Source: Hygrophila difformis | Lineage: Eukaryota; Streptophyta; Magnoliopsida; Lamiales; Acanthaceae | Reading direction: 5' to 3' | Length of the DNA: 64,000 nt | Assembly: GCA_030278955.1 (NCBI GenBank) | Contig: JAOANR010000014.1 | Span: 33,121,453-33,185,452 of the forward strand | Shown: in pieces, positions 12,560 to 23,163 of the stretch | Layout: each line of letters starts with the position of its first letter | How positions within the stretch are numbered: the stretch's first letter is position 1 | Translations under genes and position numbers: made by a program | Notes under the pieces: model-generated | Told to the model about the DNA's origin: nothing | The model's input: the letters and a program-made list of their open reading frames with translations, nothing else | The model's database searches: none

Positions 12560-13833
12560 GTATTCTAACTTATCTTTCTTCTTGATCTCGCTAGAATACA
12601 AGGTAGTGGTAACTTCTTTAAAAGAAATTGTTTCTTTTATAGTGAGCATACTAACAATTATTATGCTCATATTCTTCGGGGAGCGAAGCTAACGATATCA
12701 GCGCCTTGTCAATGTTATTTATCTTCTCATCGAGATTCAATAAATCGGTTACCAAAGAATCAAATCTTGTTATGTGTTCATTCATTGTGGTACCGGACAA
12801 ATACTGGAATCGATACAACTTCATCTTTATCTAGAGCTTGTTCTCTGTGTTCTTTTTCATGAATTTATCCTCCAGTTCTTTCCATAATCTGTGCACCATC
12901 ACCTCTCTCATAAACGGATATTTCTACTCGTTGGAGAGACATAGCCGAATTGTACCACACGCAAGGTGGTTGATCCTCGTCCAGTCTTTATCATCAACAT
13001 CATCTGGTATGTTTTCTTCAAGTGCCCCATGCAGCTCCTACTGGTACAAGATGTCAAACACCTCGCATTGTCACATACCAAAATATTTGGTACCGTCGAA
13101 TTTTTCAACATCAAATTCAGCATTTGAAACTAGGGGTGGCAAAATACAGTATACCAAAATACCGATACCATTACCATACCGTACCGAAATTTTCGGTATG
13201 GGTAAAAACCATACCGATACCGATACCGAACATTTCGATATACCGAAATCAGTATACTGAAAATTTCGGTATCCTATAATATATACTGTACCATACCGAA
13301 AATTATACCGTACTGAATTTTTGGTTTTACTGAAAAACACCAAAAATTTTACATACTGAAAATTATACCGTACTGAATTTTTTATTTTTACCGAAAAATA
13401 CCGTAAATTTTTACTTACCGAAAAGTGTTATATACCGTTACAAATCGGCATATCGAACTATACTGAAATGCCGATTATTGGTTGGGCTTCAAGAGTTGGG
13501 GTTTAGGGTTTAGGGTATTATGGTATACCGAAATGCCGATGATAGAATATTAAAATATTAAAATAATGCTAGAATTAATGTTTCGGTATTACGGTATACT
13601 GAAATACCAAAAATCTCGTATGCTCCATATTGTTACCACACCGTTCTTTTTGGCATACCTAAATTTTGGCATACCTAAATTTCGATATTTTTCGGTAATT
13701 TCCGATACGGTAAGCTTAGTATATCGAGTTTTCGGTAATTTTTTCCACCCCTATTTGAAACCATCGTCCGTGATGAAGATGTCACTAACGGTTTCGAGGC
13801 TGAAGTTAACGTTACACCGGAGATATCCGCCAT
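12560..13833 (-). pseudogene. copia gag interrupted by a hAT MITE
   Basis: The gag reading frame starts at the ATG at 13833 (minus) with MADISGVTLTSASKPLV. It is split after about 26 codons by the 623-bp hAT MITE at 13131-13753. It resumes with NAEFDVEKFDGTKYFGMWQC (copia gag core; FDG-x-NYxxW-type start) and continues left through degraded sequence. The MITE adds 8 bp of duplicated target (TTTGAAAC), so it both interrupts and shifts the frame. Confidence 0.88.
13131..13753. mobile_element. hAT-type MITE inside copia gag
   Basis: The 623-bp element has termini TAGGGGTGGCAAAA and TTTTCCACCCCTA (inverted). It is flanked by a perfect 8-bp duplication TTTGAAAC at 13123-13130 and 13754-13761, diagnostic of the hAT superfamily. 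The interior is built from many degenerate copies of the word GGTATACCGAAAT in both orientations and has no transposase. Confidence 0.95.
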
Positions 13834-13957
13834 TTCTGCTTCAAATTTTACTTAATAGCTCACAAATGGTAGTCAAACCGAGATGCATTTATGATGTGGA
13901 AGACCAAATTAATTGCGACCACAGAGCATACTACGCAACCAAGGCTCTAATACCAAT

Positions 13958-14367
13958 TGTTGTGGATATGGAGTTAGTTTCCACCTTAAATTATACCCGA
14001 ATAATAGAACTATTAATTAAACAATAAATAGAACACCGAGATTTAAAGAGGTTCGGCACAAATCTGCCTACGTCCTCTGAGCCCCACCGAAATATTATTT
14101 CATTACTAAGGGAAAAATATTACAAAAGCATATAGAAGATAATCATATACCACAAAACCCACTCTACGAGAAAGATTCACAAAGGCTAAAACAAAGGGAA
14201 TTCAAGGCACTGCCTTTATATTTTGCTTTTACTATGCAATTGATGGTGTTCACATTCCACTAATGAATGCCAGTATTTATTAAATTTGCAGCAGTTTTCC
14301 GTCTACCATATTCAATGCTCAACCATTTCCCAGTACTTTCTTTAATGGATGGGATGACCACTTTACA
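13958..14367 (-). repeat. 5' LTR of copia element
   Basis: This is the partner of 8634-9075. It begins TGTTGTGG and ends ACTTTACA. The primer-binding site adjoins it at 13957 on the internal side. Duplicated target GTTTG follows at 14368-14372. Confidence 0.92.
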
Positions 14368-14372
14368 GTTTG

Positions 14373-15761
14373 GATCATCCTCATTCGCTGTACAGATTGT
14401 CGCTTCAAAGCAGAAGTCAACTACGGGCTCCATATTGGACCAATACTCCTTCTCAGATGTGTTTGGGGTGGTTCATACTGGAGCGGGGCCAGTTTCCCGG
14501 AAGGGAGGCCCTGGTCATTCAGTTACGAGAGTAGGCACCCGAATTGGCACCTATCCCACCATCATATCTGTGATGGCTGTTTTGGGGGATTTCGGCCACC
14601 ACATTATCGTGCACATTAGCCAAGGTCTCAACTTTTCCTACTCTTGTGCAGGTTTGTTGGTTGTGTGAGATGGTGATTTGGCGGCATGTTTGCTTCTTCC
14701 AATGTCCTCGCTTATCATGGAGATATCCTCATGCATGCCTTTCTTCCCTGATGCCTCTGGCGCTTTACCTATCGAGCCATCTTTTCACGATTCGAGATGA
14801 GCCTTGACATGCAGACCGATGCCTTTTACCTTGGCATTCATTTTGTTTGTCTGGTCGGTATGGGTACTTGCCTATAATCTTGGCCAGATCGAGGCGAGCT
14901 CCTTATATGTCGAGGGGATTCACTCTTGGGACATGAGGGTGGCAATAGAGAATATTCAACCTATTCACTGATTGGGAAATTAGAAGGCGGTCGGCAATAT
15001 TTTTCGGCCGGGGTGACTCGACCCCTTCTAGGATTGTGATCTTCATCATATTTTTTTCGTCCTTGCAGCTAGTCAAAAACTGTACTTTGCTATCCCATTG
15101 ATCCACATTGAATTTGATGGCTATGACCTACTTTCAATGCACAAGTGGTTCGGGCCATGAGTGTGGGGATGTCTGTAACCTTCATTTCTTAATGGAATTG
15201 CTCGACCACTGACGTTATCCCCTCATTAATGTCCAATATTTTGGCAGGATTAGGGCCCAGCCTGTTGAAGATGATTTCATTTCCGAAGCGCTCCACTGCT
15301 CACCTAGGTAATCCCAGATGTATCTGCGGGATGAGAAAGGATTTGAGGACACCATAACAACTTTGGGGAAGGGGTTTTTTATTGACGACCATTAGCCTTT
15401 CAGGAAACTTAAACTTCCCTTTGTTGATAAAGTCTTAAATCACCTTCATGAATATCCGCACACGATCTTCTTGTGTGGCAGTCGGTTGGGGATAGTTAAC
15501 CTTAAATTCCAACAGACCTACCATGAGGCAGTAGTCAAATATTGTATCCATTTGGGACAAATCCAATGGATATATTGGGGAGGATCTTGATCTATCCATG
15601 TCGGTCCTTTCAGCTTTGAAGGCCTCAAAGGTAGGAAAACGAGCAGATTTCAAATGACCACGTCGGCACATGCTCTGTGTTAAGAGTGTTATTGACATCA
15701 AAGGCAAATCTGTGATGAAGCCTGAAGATGGATCAACTAGCTCAATCCCTGCATTGCTCGT
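14373..15761 (-). mobile_element. Ty3/gypsy remnant: gag C-terminal/protease region
   Basis: This is the continuation of the 6600-8628 gypsy remnant on the other side of the copia insertion. Open minus-strand pieces are at 14903-15106 and 15435-15707 (words LDLSQMDTIFDYCLMVGLL, FKVNYPQPTATQEDRVRIF). After one stop comes DFINKGKFKFPERLMVV. I do not recognise a specific domain, but position between gypsy gag (16919-17180) and integrase suggests gag C-terminus and protease. It ends where a second copia element begins. Confidence 0.5.
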
Positions 15762-15940
15762 TGTGTCTAGTTAGGGACAGACTAGACTTTACCTCTATAT
15801 TGCTATTACTTTGATATATGTGTGTTTACACTTCTCACTTCATTTGGACTATATATATTGGTTTTGCACTGTAATATGTAATCAATCCATTCATTCAATA
15901 CAACAATGCTTATTTACATCTTGCGTCTCTAAGCTCAACA

Positions 15941-15952
15941 TGGTATCAGAGC
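15941..15952 (+). other. Primer-binding site (tRNA-iMet type)
   Basis: TGGTATCAGAGC lies directly after the LTR terminus CAACA, the standard reverse-transcription primer site of many plant copia elements. Confidence 0.9.
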
Positions 15953-16042
15953 TTTGTTTCTGATTCAGGATCCTTCCATAACCGCCTTACCCTCTTCAAT
16001 TTTTCCTCTCCTCTTTGCCTTCTCGTTCCGATCTTCATCAAG

Positions 16043-16916
16043 ATGTCTTCTGACGGATTGTCTGATGAAAGTGTCTCTGCTGCAGCTGCTGCTGCAGCTG
16101 CCGCTGCTACTGCTGCGATTGGTGCTACTCCGGCTCCTACAATCAATACTCTGTGTAACGAGCTGACTCTCTCTCCTGCGGATCAACCGCATCTTCAACT
16201 TACTCCAATGCTGCTGGACAATACCAATTGGACTTCATGGAAGATAACTGCTCAAACTACTCTGCGCATCAAGGGGAAGGAAAAATGCATCACTGGTACT
16301 TTTCCTTCCCCAGCTACTACTTATCTGCTATATGAGATATGGGAGAGAGTTGATAGTCTCGTACTTGGTAAAGGAATTCGATTAATTCTGACATATCTCG
16401 ACAATTTGTTCATTCTACTACTGCTTGTGAATTATGGACTGAGTTAGAAGAATGTTATGGACAAATGAATGGTCCTAAGATTTTGATGCTGAAAAGGAAA
16501 CTAGTTAACCTAACTCAAGGAAATAGGACTGTAACAAGCTACCATGGAGAACTTAAGATGTTATGGAATATTTTAGGGCCTTGAATCCTCACCCTACTTG
16601 TAGTGATGAAACCTTGAAGTGTCTGACCCATTCTGATCAAAAGGAATTTGTGATACACTTTCTTATGGGATTGAATGACAAGTACTCTCATGTGTCTAAC
16701 CAAATTTTGCTCATGAACCCTCTACCTTCCTCAAGTAAGGCTCATGGTATGGTTTGTAGCATAGAAACTCAAAGAGGCGGTGGTGTTTATGTTGGTTCTA
16801 CAGAAGCTAACAGTGGATTCGCGTTGGCTATCACTGATAAGACCACTGGTGATAAGAACATATTTGATAAAAGAGGATCTGTGACCTACAACTATTGCAA
16901 AAAGGTAGAGGTATAA
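16043..16916 (+). pseudogene. copia-type gag polyprotein fragment
   Basis: The frame begins MSSDGLSDESVSAAAA, with a ten-residue alanine run. It then shows the copia gag start LLDNTNWTSWKITAQTTLRI and KGKEKCITGTFPSP. A frameshift near 16375 separates this from DISRQFVHSTTACELWTELE and LNPHPTCSDE..FLMGLND in the next frame, which ends near 16916. These blocks match the gag-polypeptide of copia-type elements. No zinc knuckle is reached before the truncation. Confidence 0.85.
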
Positions 16917-16918
16917 GA

Positions 16919-18138
16919 ACACAAGAGAGGAACTGTTCCATGAAATCAGGCACACGATCATTCAACTGCCTTTTTTTTTTTGGCCAATCAAACGTTGAGA
17001 TGCCGGGGCTGGCATTGTAGAACCTATAATGGAACAATCACTCCATTTTCTACCAGGCCGGCACAGAGCCGCCGGGAGGTTTATGTGCCATTCAAATGCT
17101 GGGCCAATTGGGGAAACGCTGAACAACTGCAACTTGTGATAGTCAATCTGTATTACTTCTATGCATTGGGCCCACATGTTTAATTTTTTATTTCCCCAGC
17201 CTGCTGAAAAAAGGGTTTGAAATCTGGGATTCAGTTTCCCCTAAACAGGGGATAGTTCTATTCCACCCAGGAAAAGGTTTATAGTACATGGTCTCTCCCA
17301 ATTCCGATGTGGTCTCTGAAGTGGACACAGATAGCTTCCGTCTGAGGTCCCAGCCAATTGATTTTCTGGGTCGGTGCATCGGTGGGAAATTTCGGTGCGA
17401 ATTTTGTGGGACGTTATTTGGTGGTAGGAAACTGGGATGCAAGCCTGGGACCTAGTGAGAGGGAGGGAGGTGGCATATTGGAAATTAGGAAATTTGGTGT
17501 TGAGGAGCTAGTTTGATGGTAAGGAGCTGATGGGAGGCAGTTGGCATGCTTGTTCCTCGAGTGGCTCGCCCCCCGGCCCATCCAGTTCATCTCGTACGAT
17601 TCCTGGAATGCCTTCAGGATCAACACGTGCCCTTGTGTGCTAATTTCACGCAATATAATATTGCGTTTATACTTCCGGCCACCAGTTGTTCGACATGATT
17701 TCAGAGTGGAGTAGGTAATTCATCCGCCGCCGGCCATTGAAGGGGGTCGTTCGACATGATTTCGGAGTGGGGCGGATAATTCAACCGCCACCTGCCATTG
17801 AGGGGGTTATTCTGGCAAGTCTGGGCAGTCAGCATCCAGTGCGGCAGAAGGCCGATGTGAGATTATTGTTACCGGCGTCAATCGAGGTCTGGAGTATTCG
17901 TGCTTCCAATCATTGTTGTCGTCTAAAAGGTGCTACAGTAGGAATCAAATTTGGTCTCACCATCCATGCGTGCCAATGTGGAGGTTGTGGTTGATCGGAC
18001 TTCTGTTAACATGTAGAAAAGAGACCAGAAAGAGTCAAAAACTAGTTGGTAATTTATCTACGAATGTGCTCCCAATATTTCAATTACCAGTTGAGAGTCC
18101 AGACGCTATGATTGTATAGGGCTTCATTTTCAGGATCA
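16919..18138 (-). mobile_element. Ty3/gypsy remnant: gag region
   Basis: On the minus strand, KLQLFSVSPIGPAFEWHINLP (16962-17177) followed in another frame by FHYRFYNASPGISTFDW and DRVPDFMEQF matches the retrotransposon gag domain of gypsy elements. Upstream (17188-17653) are low-complexity Ser/Pro-rich frames. A 61-bp imperfect tandem duplication begins at 17688 and 17749 (GTTCGACATGATTTC). The segment is interrupted by the gag-only element at 18144. It is part of the same decayed element as 6600-8628 and 14373-15761. Confidence 0.65.
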
Positions 18139-18143
18139 ATCTC
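18139..18143. repeat. Target-site duplication ATCTC (left)
   Basis: ATCTC precedes the left LTR and recurs at 22132-22136 directly after the right LTR. Confidence 0.9.
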
Positions 18144-18537
18144 TGTTGTTCGTAGAAATTTGGAGAGGCGTAGAAATATCTTTTGATTGATGAAGACGAA
18201 AGGATAATAAGGAATTATAGAAAGAAACTTGCAGTAAATTAACGAAGACTGTAAACGAAAGAAAAATTGCAGAAAGAAAAGACAGAATACAGAAACTAAA
18301 GAAAAATAAATGCGTCTCTCTGTGGAGGATTGGATGTGTCCTCTCAGTATGCCGTCCTCTACATTTATAGATCCACCCTCCCAGCCAGACTGCAAACTGG
18401 CACTTGAGCCACAATCTCAGCCTTCAACCGCCATCTTCAACCGTTCTCCTTGTTTCCATGGGCTGGACCTGACCAATGGGTTATTAAGTGGGCCGAATTC
18501 AGAATGGGCCAAGACTAATATTAATTTTGTGGGAACA
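18144..18537 (-). repeat. 3' LTR of gag-only element
   Basis: This copy starts TGTTGTTCGTAGAAATTT and ends GTGGGAACA. It matches 21735-22131 with only a handful of differences, for example ATGTGTCC versus CTGTGTCC and GGGAACA versus GGGTCAACA. Confidence 0.92.
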
Positions 18538-18542
18538 GATTG

Positions 18543-18598
18543 CCCTCCTCGCGCAATTTGTCTGTTAGGATTTCTTAAGACAAATTTGCGCGTTAAAT
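18543..18598. other. Inverted repeat next to the polypurine tract
   Basis: TCGCGCAATTTGTCT at about 18549 pairs with AGACAAATTTGCGCG at about 18579, with a loop of about 17 bases. It lies within the first 60 bases inside the 3' LTR of the gag-only element. It could form an RNA hairpin at the 3' end of the genomic transcript; a function is only inferred. Confidence 0.6.
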
Positions 18599-18669
18599 AC
18601 AAGCCTGGCCCATTTAGGACTATATAAAAAGCCATCAGACCCCAAAAATCACTTCTTTTTTTTTTCGTT

Positions 18670-19640
18670 TTGCATGCTGGCCGCCACCTGTGGAGTTCCT
18701 AGGACGTTGATTGCTTCGCTAGACACCATCAGAAGCTACCTTCGCTAATCAAATCTTTGTACGCCGCTCGAACCTACCTGGCCGCCATCTCGCATTCGCC
18801 AGCCGCCATCCAACGTCGCCCGGCCGCTACTTGACCTACCTCAGCCGCCATCCTTGGTGGCTCAGCTGCCATCATCCTGCGCCTGGCCGCCATCTGAAGG
18901 GTTCCGGCCGCCACCCTCATTGCTCGGACTCAGCCACCACTTCAAAGGCTTCAGCCACCATCTGACACCCTTCAGCCGCCACCGAGGCAACCTCAGCCGC
19001 CATCCCTAGGAATCCAGGACGCCGCCATCAAGGTCTAGGCCGCCACTTCGCCTTGTCAGGCCGCCACTTGGCATGCCCAAGCCGCCGTCCTAAGCCACCA
19101 TCCCTATTGCCTTGACCGCCTCCAAGTTTTTCTTGAGTAGCCGCCAATCACATTACTCCGGGCCGCCACTCTTCTTGCTCCTTGGATCATCATTGAACTT
19201 TTGTGGAACAGCCGCCACTAAGGAAGCCTCAGCCGTCGTCCTCAGGTGTCCAGCCGCCATCAGCTCCCTTGGCCGCCACTTGTGCTTGCTATGGCGTCAC
19301 AGGTTCGCATCTTGCTTCTTTTACTTTGTTCTGCGTGTTTGCTGATCCACATACTTTCAAACACATTCAAGCTCGTTGCTTGATGATATAGGACGTGATG
19401 AAATCATCCACACCCAACACCACTTCGCAGCCTTAGGCTGCTACCGAGCAATCTTCAAACACACCTCTTGCACCGAACAAGCCTCGATCCTTGTTCCAAG
19501 CCTCAGCCGCCACGGAGGGAATGTCAGCCGCCACTGAAGTAGTGCCAGCTGCCACCAAGGGGGTTCCAGCCGTCAACTCTCAGCTGTTAGCCCCTACTCA
19601 GCCTATCCTAGCCGCCACTCACTGGTCTGGCTTCGCTGCC
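18670..19640. repeat. GCCGCCA-rich degenerate repeat block
   Basis: About one kilobase contains the word GCCGCCA(T/C) dozens of times at irregular 18-40 bp spacing, separated by variable text. It occupies the position pol would have in an autonomous element. Open frames across it are short and in shifting phases, so I see no conserved protein. GC content is much higher than in the surrounding DNA. Confidence 0.8.
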
Positions 19641-19975
19641 TCTTGAAGGTCTTAGAAGCCCTGGCGGCCTCTTGGATGCCTTAGAGGCCATGACATCCTC
19701 TTGGAGGCCAAGGCGGCCTTTTGAAGGCCTTAAAGGCCATGATGGCCTCCAAAAGGCCTTGGGGGCCATGACGGCCTGTTGGAGGCCTTAGAAGCGCCTT
19801 AGAGGCCATGGCAGCCTCTCGGAGGCCAAGATGGCCTCTTGAAAGCATTAGAGGCCATGTCGGCGTCTTAGAGGCCTTAGAGGTCATGATGGTCTCTTGG
19901 AAGCCAATGGCTTCTTGAAGGCCAAGGCGGCCTCTTGAAGGCCTTTGAGGCCATGGCGGCCTCTTAGAGTCTGTC
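19640..19975. repeat. GGCCTTGGAGGCC tandem-like array
   Basis: The unit GGCGGCCTCTTG-AGGCCTTAGAGGCCATG, about 30-36 bp, is repeated roughly ten times with variation (GATGGCCTCC, GGCCATGACGG, GGCCAAGGCGG). It follows the GCCGCCA block and ends just before the gag stop region at 19984. It is probably derived by slippage from the same motif. Confidence 0.8.
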
Positions 19976-19983
19976 GAGGGTTT

Positions 19984-21678
19984 CTAGCCTAGGTTATTTC
20001 CACCCAGGATCATTGCAGAAGCCACCCCCATTGGTTCGTTTTCCTCTTTACCGAACTTCAGTTCTTTGAGATGAGTTCCTTGTAAAGGCTGACGCTTCTC
20101 ATCTTGTTCCTCAAGGAACTTTTCCAAGCGGGCCGCCTTCTCGGCCAACTGGGCAAGGTCATAGGAATCATGTACAATTAAATGTTCTTTTAATTTAGGC
20201 ACCATATTTGCCACTGCGATGTTGGCTATCTCCCTATCAGGAACAACCATTGTGCATCGACCTTTAAGTCTTTGCAGCCTATTAATAAATGTACTTGCCG
20301 CCTCATCGGCAAACTGGTTAGTATTAGTGATGTCTGCGAGACTGACCTGTGCTAGTGGTACGTAGAACCTGGCATGAAATGCTCTTTCTAAATCGGTCCA
20401 GTTTTGGATAGAGTTCGGCCGCAAGGATGCATACCATGCAAAGGCGGGTCCAGTGAGGGATGAGTCGAATAGCCTCAACTTCAGCCAATCATTGGCCGCC
20501 GCTTCACCACACTATGCGGTGAATTTGCCCACGTGCTCCACAGTGGACTTGCCACCGTCCCCTGAAAATACGGTGAATTCGGGCATCTTGAAGCCCCGTG
20601 GGTATGGCTGCATACTGTGTACCCAATCAGGGTATGGCTTTCGGTATGTAGGCCGCTCCATCGGCCTCAGTTGAATCCCGAAGTGTTGCTGCATCATGTT
20701 AGCAAGCAACTCGGGTGACACTGCTGGCGCCTGCATAGGCGGCATCGCCGCTGGGGGTGTAGTAGGAGCAATGGCAGCTTGTGTTGTATTTTGTGGTGTC
20801 TGCCCCCAAGGTTGTGGCATCTGTCCCCCTTGCGGTGGTGTCTGCCCCCCTGGCTGTGGCGTCTGCAGCCAAGGCTGGGGCGCGCCCCCCTAGCAATGGT
20901 GTCTGCCCCCAAGGCTGTGGCGCCTGCCCCCAAGATTGTGGTGCCTGCCCCCTAGTGATGGCAGCATCCAACCAGGGTTCAGTGGTGCCTGTACTGGTGA
21001 GTAGTTAGGCGCATACAATGTGTTTGAAGCATTCGGCACAATAGGTGCCGCTTGGCGTGGTGCCACTACAGGTCCACCAGTGGCCGCTATACAACCTGGT
21101 GAGGCACTGGATGCCATCAGGCATCCTGGTGATGCATAGATTGGTACTGGAGGTGCTGCATATCCAAGATTCGGCATCATGGGTGCCGCTCGGGTGAACG
21201 CATAGGCAGCCTGGTACGGGTTTACAAACAGACTAGCCAAGCCTCCCGTCTCAGGGATTGGCGGCTGGCTATGTGATGCCCCCCATGTCCTCTGTTGGCC
21301 GCCTGACGGCACTGGACATGTGATGCTTGACGACATCATGTTAGCGCCGTTTGCAGGAGCAGTTGTAGAAGCGGTTACTTCTTGCTGAGACCTCAAAGCA
21401 CTGAAGCCTCTATCAATTTGATCGGCCATGGCAGGCCGCAAAACATCCATCAAATGCCTCGTAAGTACAGGCATGAATTCGGCCATCGATTCTGTCATCG
21501 AAAGCCGCATTTGCTCCGTCAATGTGGGGGTCTGCATAATCCCTTGTTGTGGTTGAGAAGTACTCGCTGTCTCAGCGGCATCCTCAGGCAGTGTTCGCAC
21601 TGGAGTCTTCTCATATATCGACATTTCTTCAAATTTCTTTGTCAGATCACAAACAATTCTTCCAGATCTGAGATGCAT
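19984..21678 (-). pseudogene. gag gene of the gag-only element (two broken pieces)
   Basis: The first piece starts at the ATG at 21678 (MHLRSGRIVCDLTKK) and runs to 20890, with a Ser/Ala/Pro-rich region around LTEQMRLSMTESMAEFMP. The second (about 20820-19984) has the retrotransposon gag domain, with MRLFDSSLTGPAFAWYASLR, ERAFHARFYVPLAQVSL and a C-terminal KFLEEQDEKR segment. The break at 20820-20980 lies in a short tandem region (TGGTGTCTGCCCCC-type units) that shifts frame. A TTG-initiated extension to 21732 runs into the primer-binding site, so 21678 is the better start. Neither protease nor RT follows. Confidence 0.8.
20800..20965. repeat. Short tandem units within gag
   Basis: Units of about 15-30 bp resembling TGTGGCGTCTGCCCCCAAGGC are repeated several times and encode Gly/Gln/Pro-rich sequence on the minus strand in all three frames. 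Length change here probably caused the gag frameshift. Confidence 0.65.
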
Positions 21679-21734
21679 ACACTTCTTCGAAGCGGATATG
21701 GCTTTAACTTCGTGTCCCACTGGGCGTGCCAATT

Positions 21735-22131
21735 TGTTGTTCGTAGAAATTTAGAGAGGCGTAGAAACCTCTTTTGATTGATGAAGACGAAAGGATTACA
21801 AGGAATTACAGAAAGAAACTTGCAGTAAATTAACGAAGACTGTAAACGAAAGAAAAATTGCAGAAAGAAAAGACAGAATGGAGAAACTAAAGAAAAATAA
21901 ATGCGTCTCTCTGTGGAGGATTGGATCTGTCCTCTCAGTATGCCGTCCTCTGCGTTTATAGATCCACCCTCCCAGCCAGACTGCAAACTGGCACTTGGAG
22001 CCACGATCTCAGCCTTCAACCGCCATCTTCAACCGTTCTCCTTGTTTCCATGGGCTGGACCTGACCAATGGGTTATTAAGTGGGCCGAATTCGGAATGGG
22101 CCAAGACTAATATTAATTTTGTGGGTCAACA
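21735..22131 (-). repeat. 5' LTR of gag-only element
   Basis: This is the partner of 18144-18537; it begins TGTTGTTCGTAG and ends GTGGGTCAACA, followed by duplicated target ATCTC at 22132-22136. Confidence 0.92.
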
Positions 22132-22136
22132 ATCTC

Positions 22137-23155
22137 AAATTACAATTACGAGAAAAAGCCTCAGAAACAGTAGATAATCTGAGCATATCTATAGAATAAT
22201 AATATTTCATTAATCATGAATTTGGATATTATAATAACCACATATACAATCCAAAATGCATTTTCACCACTGAAAGTTGGAAGGGATTGGGGGATACAGA
22301 ACAGGCCGAGATCCAAGATGTTCCATTGGTATAATTATGGATTTTCGTCGCTCAAAAATTAACTAAATTATCTACTGGAGTTCAAATGCCAGGAAATTCA
22401 ATCGAATGTGGAATGTGGCCTAGTGAAGCTCATGGAAAAAGCAATAAAATATAATTAAAATAACAAAGAGTTAATAATGTTGATAATCTGTCTTTTTCTC
22501 TTTTGCAAAAATTAGGGTATTTATAGGGTTCCCCAAGCCCATTACTGTAATATTGGTCGGCCAGGCGCAGGCCCAAGCAATTTGGTTTTTCCGACGTTGG
22601 CCAATTTATGGAACATCTTTCAGCAATATGCGCCCATGCTTGGCCTCGGCCCTCCTTTTTGCCATGGATCTTATCGATGATCACAAAACAACAACAAAAT
22701 CGAATCACGCAAAATCCTAAGCGGAGAAGAGATTGGAGAAGAAGAGTTGTGATCCGATGTATTAAACTAAAAACAAAGCGGAATTGAAAAGGATAGTGGA
22801 CTTAGCCTCATGACACGATCTCTTTGGAAGCAACCAATGCGCATTCTACATGGCCTCATCCACTCCAAATCAAGCAATCGACCCAGGGAACCCGAGGACG
22901 TCCATTCCTCGTCTCCACGAACAAAGCTACTCCAAGCTTCACCCGATTTCACGCCCTCACGTAGGCTAAACGTCTCTCATTTTCTCACCCTTCACAAGTG
23001 ACGAAAATCGAAAGAAAAGAAGAAGGAATATTTCATTCCAAATGAGAAAAATCTCAAAGTTAACAAAAGATTCAAAGTTACAAATGATTTCAAGTCATCC
23101 CCTATTTATAGATGGAGGGAGGATAGGAGTGACCTATGATTACAAGTAAAGATGA
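22137..23155. other. Unclassified repeat-like DNA
   Basis: No conserved ORF is visible. A 92-codon minus-strand frame (22430-22708) has no recognisable domain. The stretch continues the DNA into which the gag-only element inserted, so part may be the gypsy 5' LTR or leader. TATTTATAGATGG near 23104 and other LTR-like words suggest another LTR, but I could not find a partner copy. Confidence 0.35.
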
Positions 23156-23163
23156 CCTACTAA

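Larger units (their letters stand above)
8634..14367 (-). mobile_element. Complete but defective Ty1/copia element (Tork/Tnt1-like) with nested hAT MITE
   Basis: LTRs at 8634-9075 and 13958-14367 flank gag-pol on the minus strand; the element is bounded by the 5-bp duplication GTTTG. The primer-binding site reads TTGGTATTAGAGCC just inside the 5' LTR (about 13943-13957). A purine-rich tract AAGGTGGAGATT lies just inside the 3' LTR (about 9076-9087). Order on the minus strand is gag (from 13833), protease, integrase and RT/RNase H (ending near 9500), the copia order. Stops and frameshifts throughout pol show it is defective. It inserted into the gypsy remnant now split at 8629/14372. Confidence 0.93.
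15762..16918 (+). mobile_element. Truncated Ty1/copia element: 5' LTR, PBS and gag only
   Basis: A short LTR (about 15762-15940, starting TGTGTCTAG and ending CTCAACA) is followed at once by the primer-binding site TGGTATCAGAGC at 15941-15952, complementary to initiator methionine tRNA. A gag frame follows. Pol and the 3' LTR are missing; gypsy gag sequence resumes near 16919. It is the only plus-strand LTR element in this part of the window. Confidence 0.82.
18144..22131 (-). mobile_element. Gag-only LTR retrotransposon (TR-GAG-like, Ty3/gypsy type)
   Basis: LTRs at 18144-18537 (394 bp) and 21735-22131 (397 bp) are nearly identical, and the element is bounded by ATCTC duplications. The minus-strand internal region starts with a primer-binding-like TTGGCACGCCCAGTGGG two bases inside the 5' LTR, then gag (21678 to about 19984), then 1.3 kb of GCCGCCA-rich repeats and no pol. 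A purine tract GCGAGGAGGGCAATC abuts the 3' LTR. The structure fits non-autonomous gag-carrying elements that need an autonomous partner for RT and integrase. Confidence 0.92.

Noticed and set aside
20694..21008. Gly/Cys-rich plus-strand frames resembling small secreted proteins
   Set aside because: They are antisense readings of short tandem units inside the gag gene and occur in all frames.
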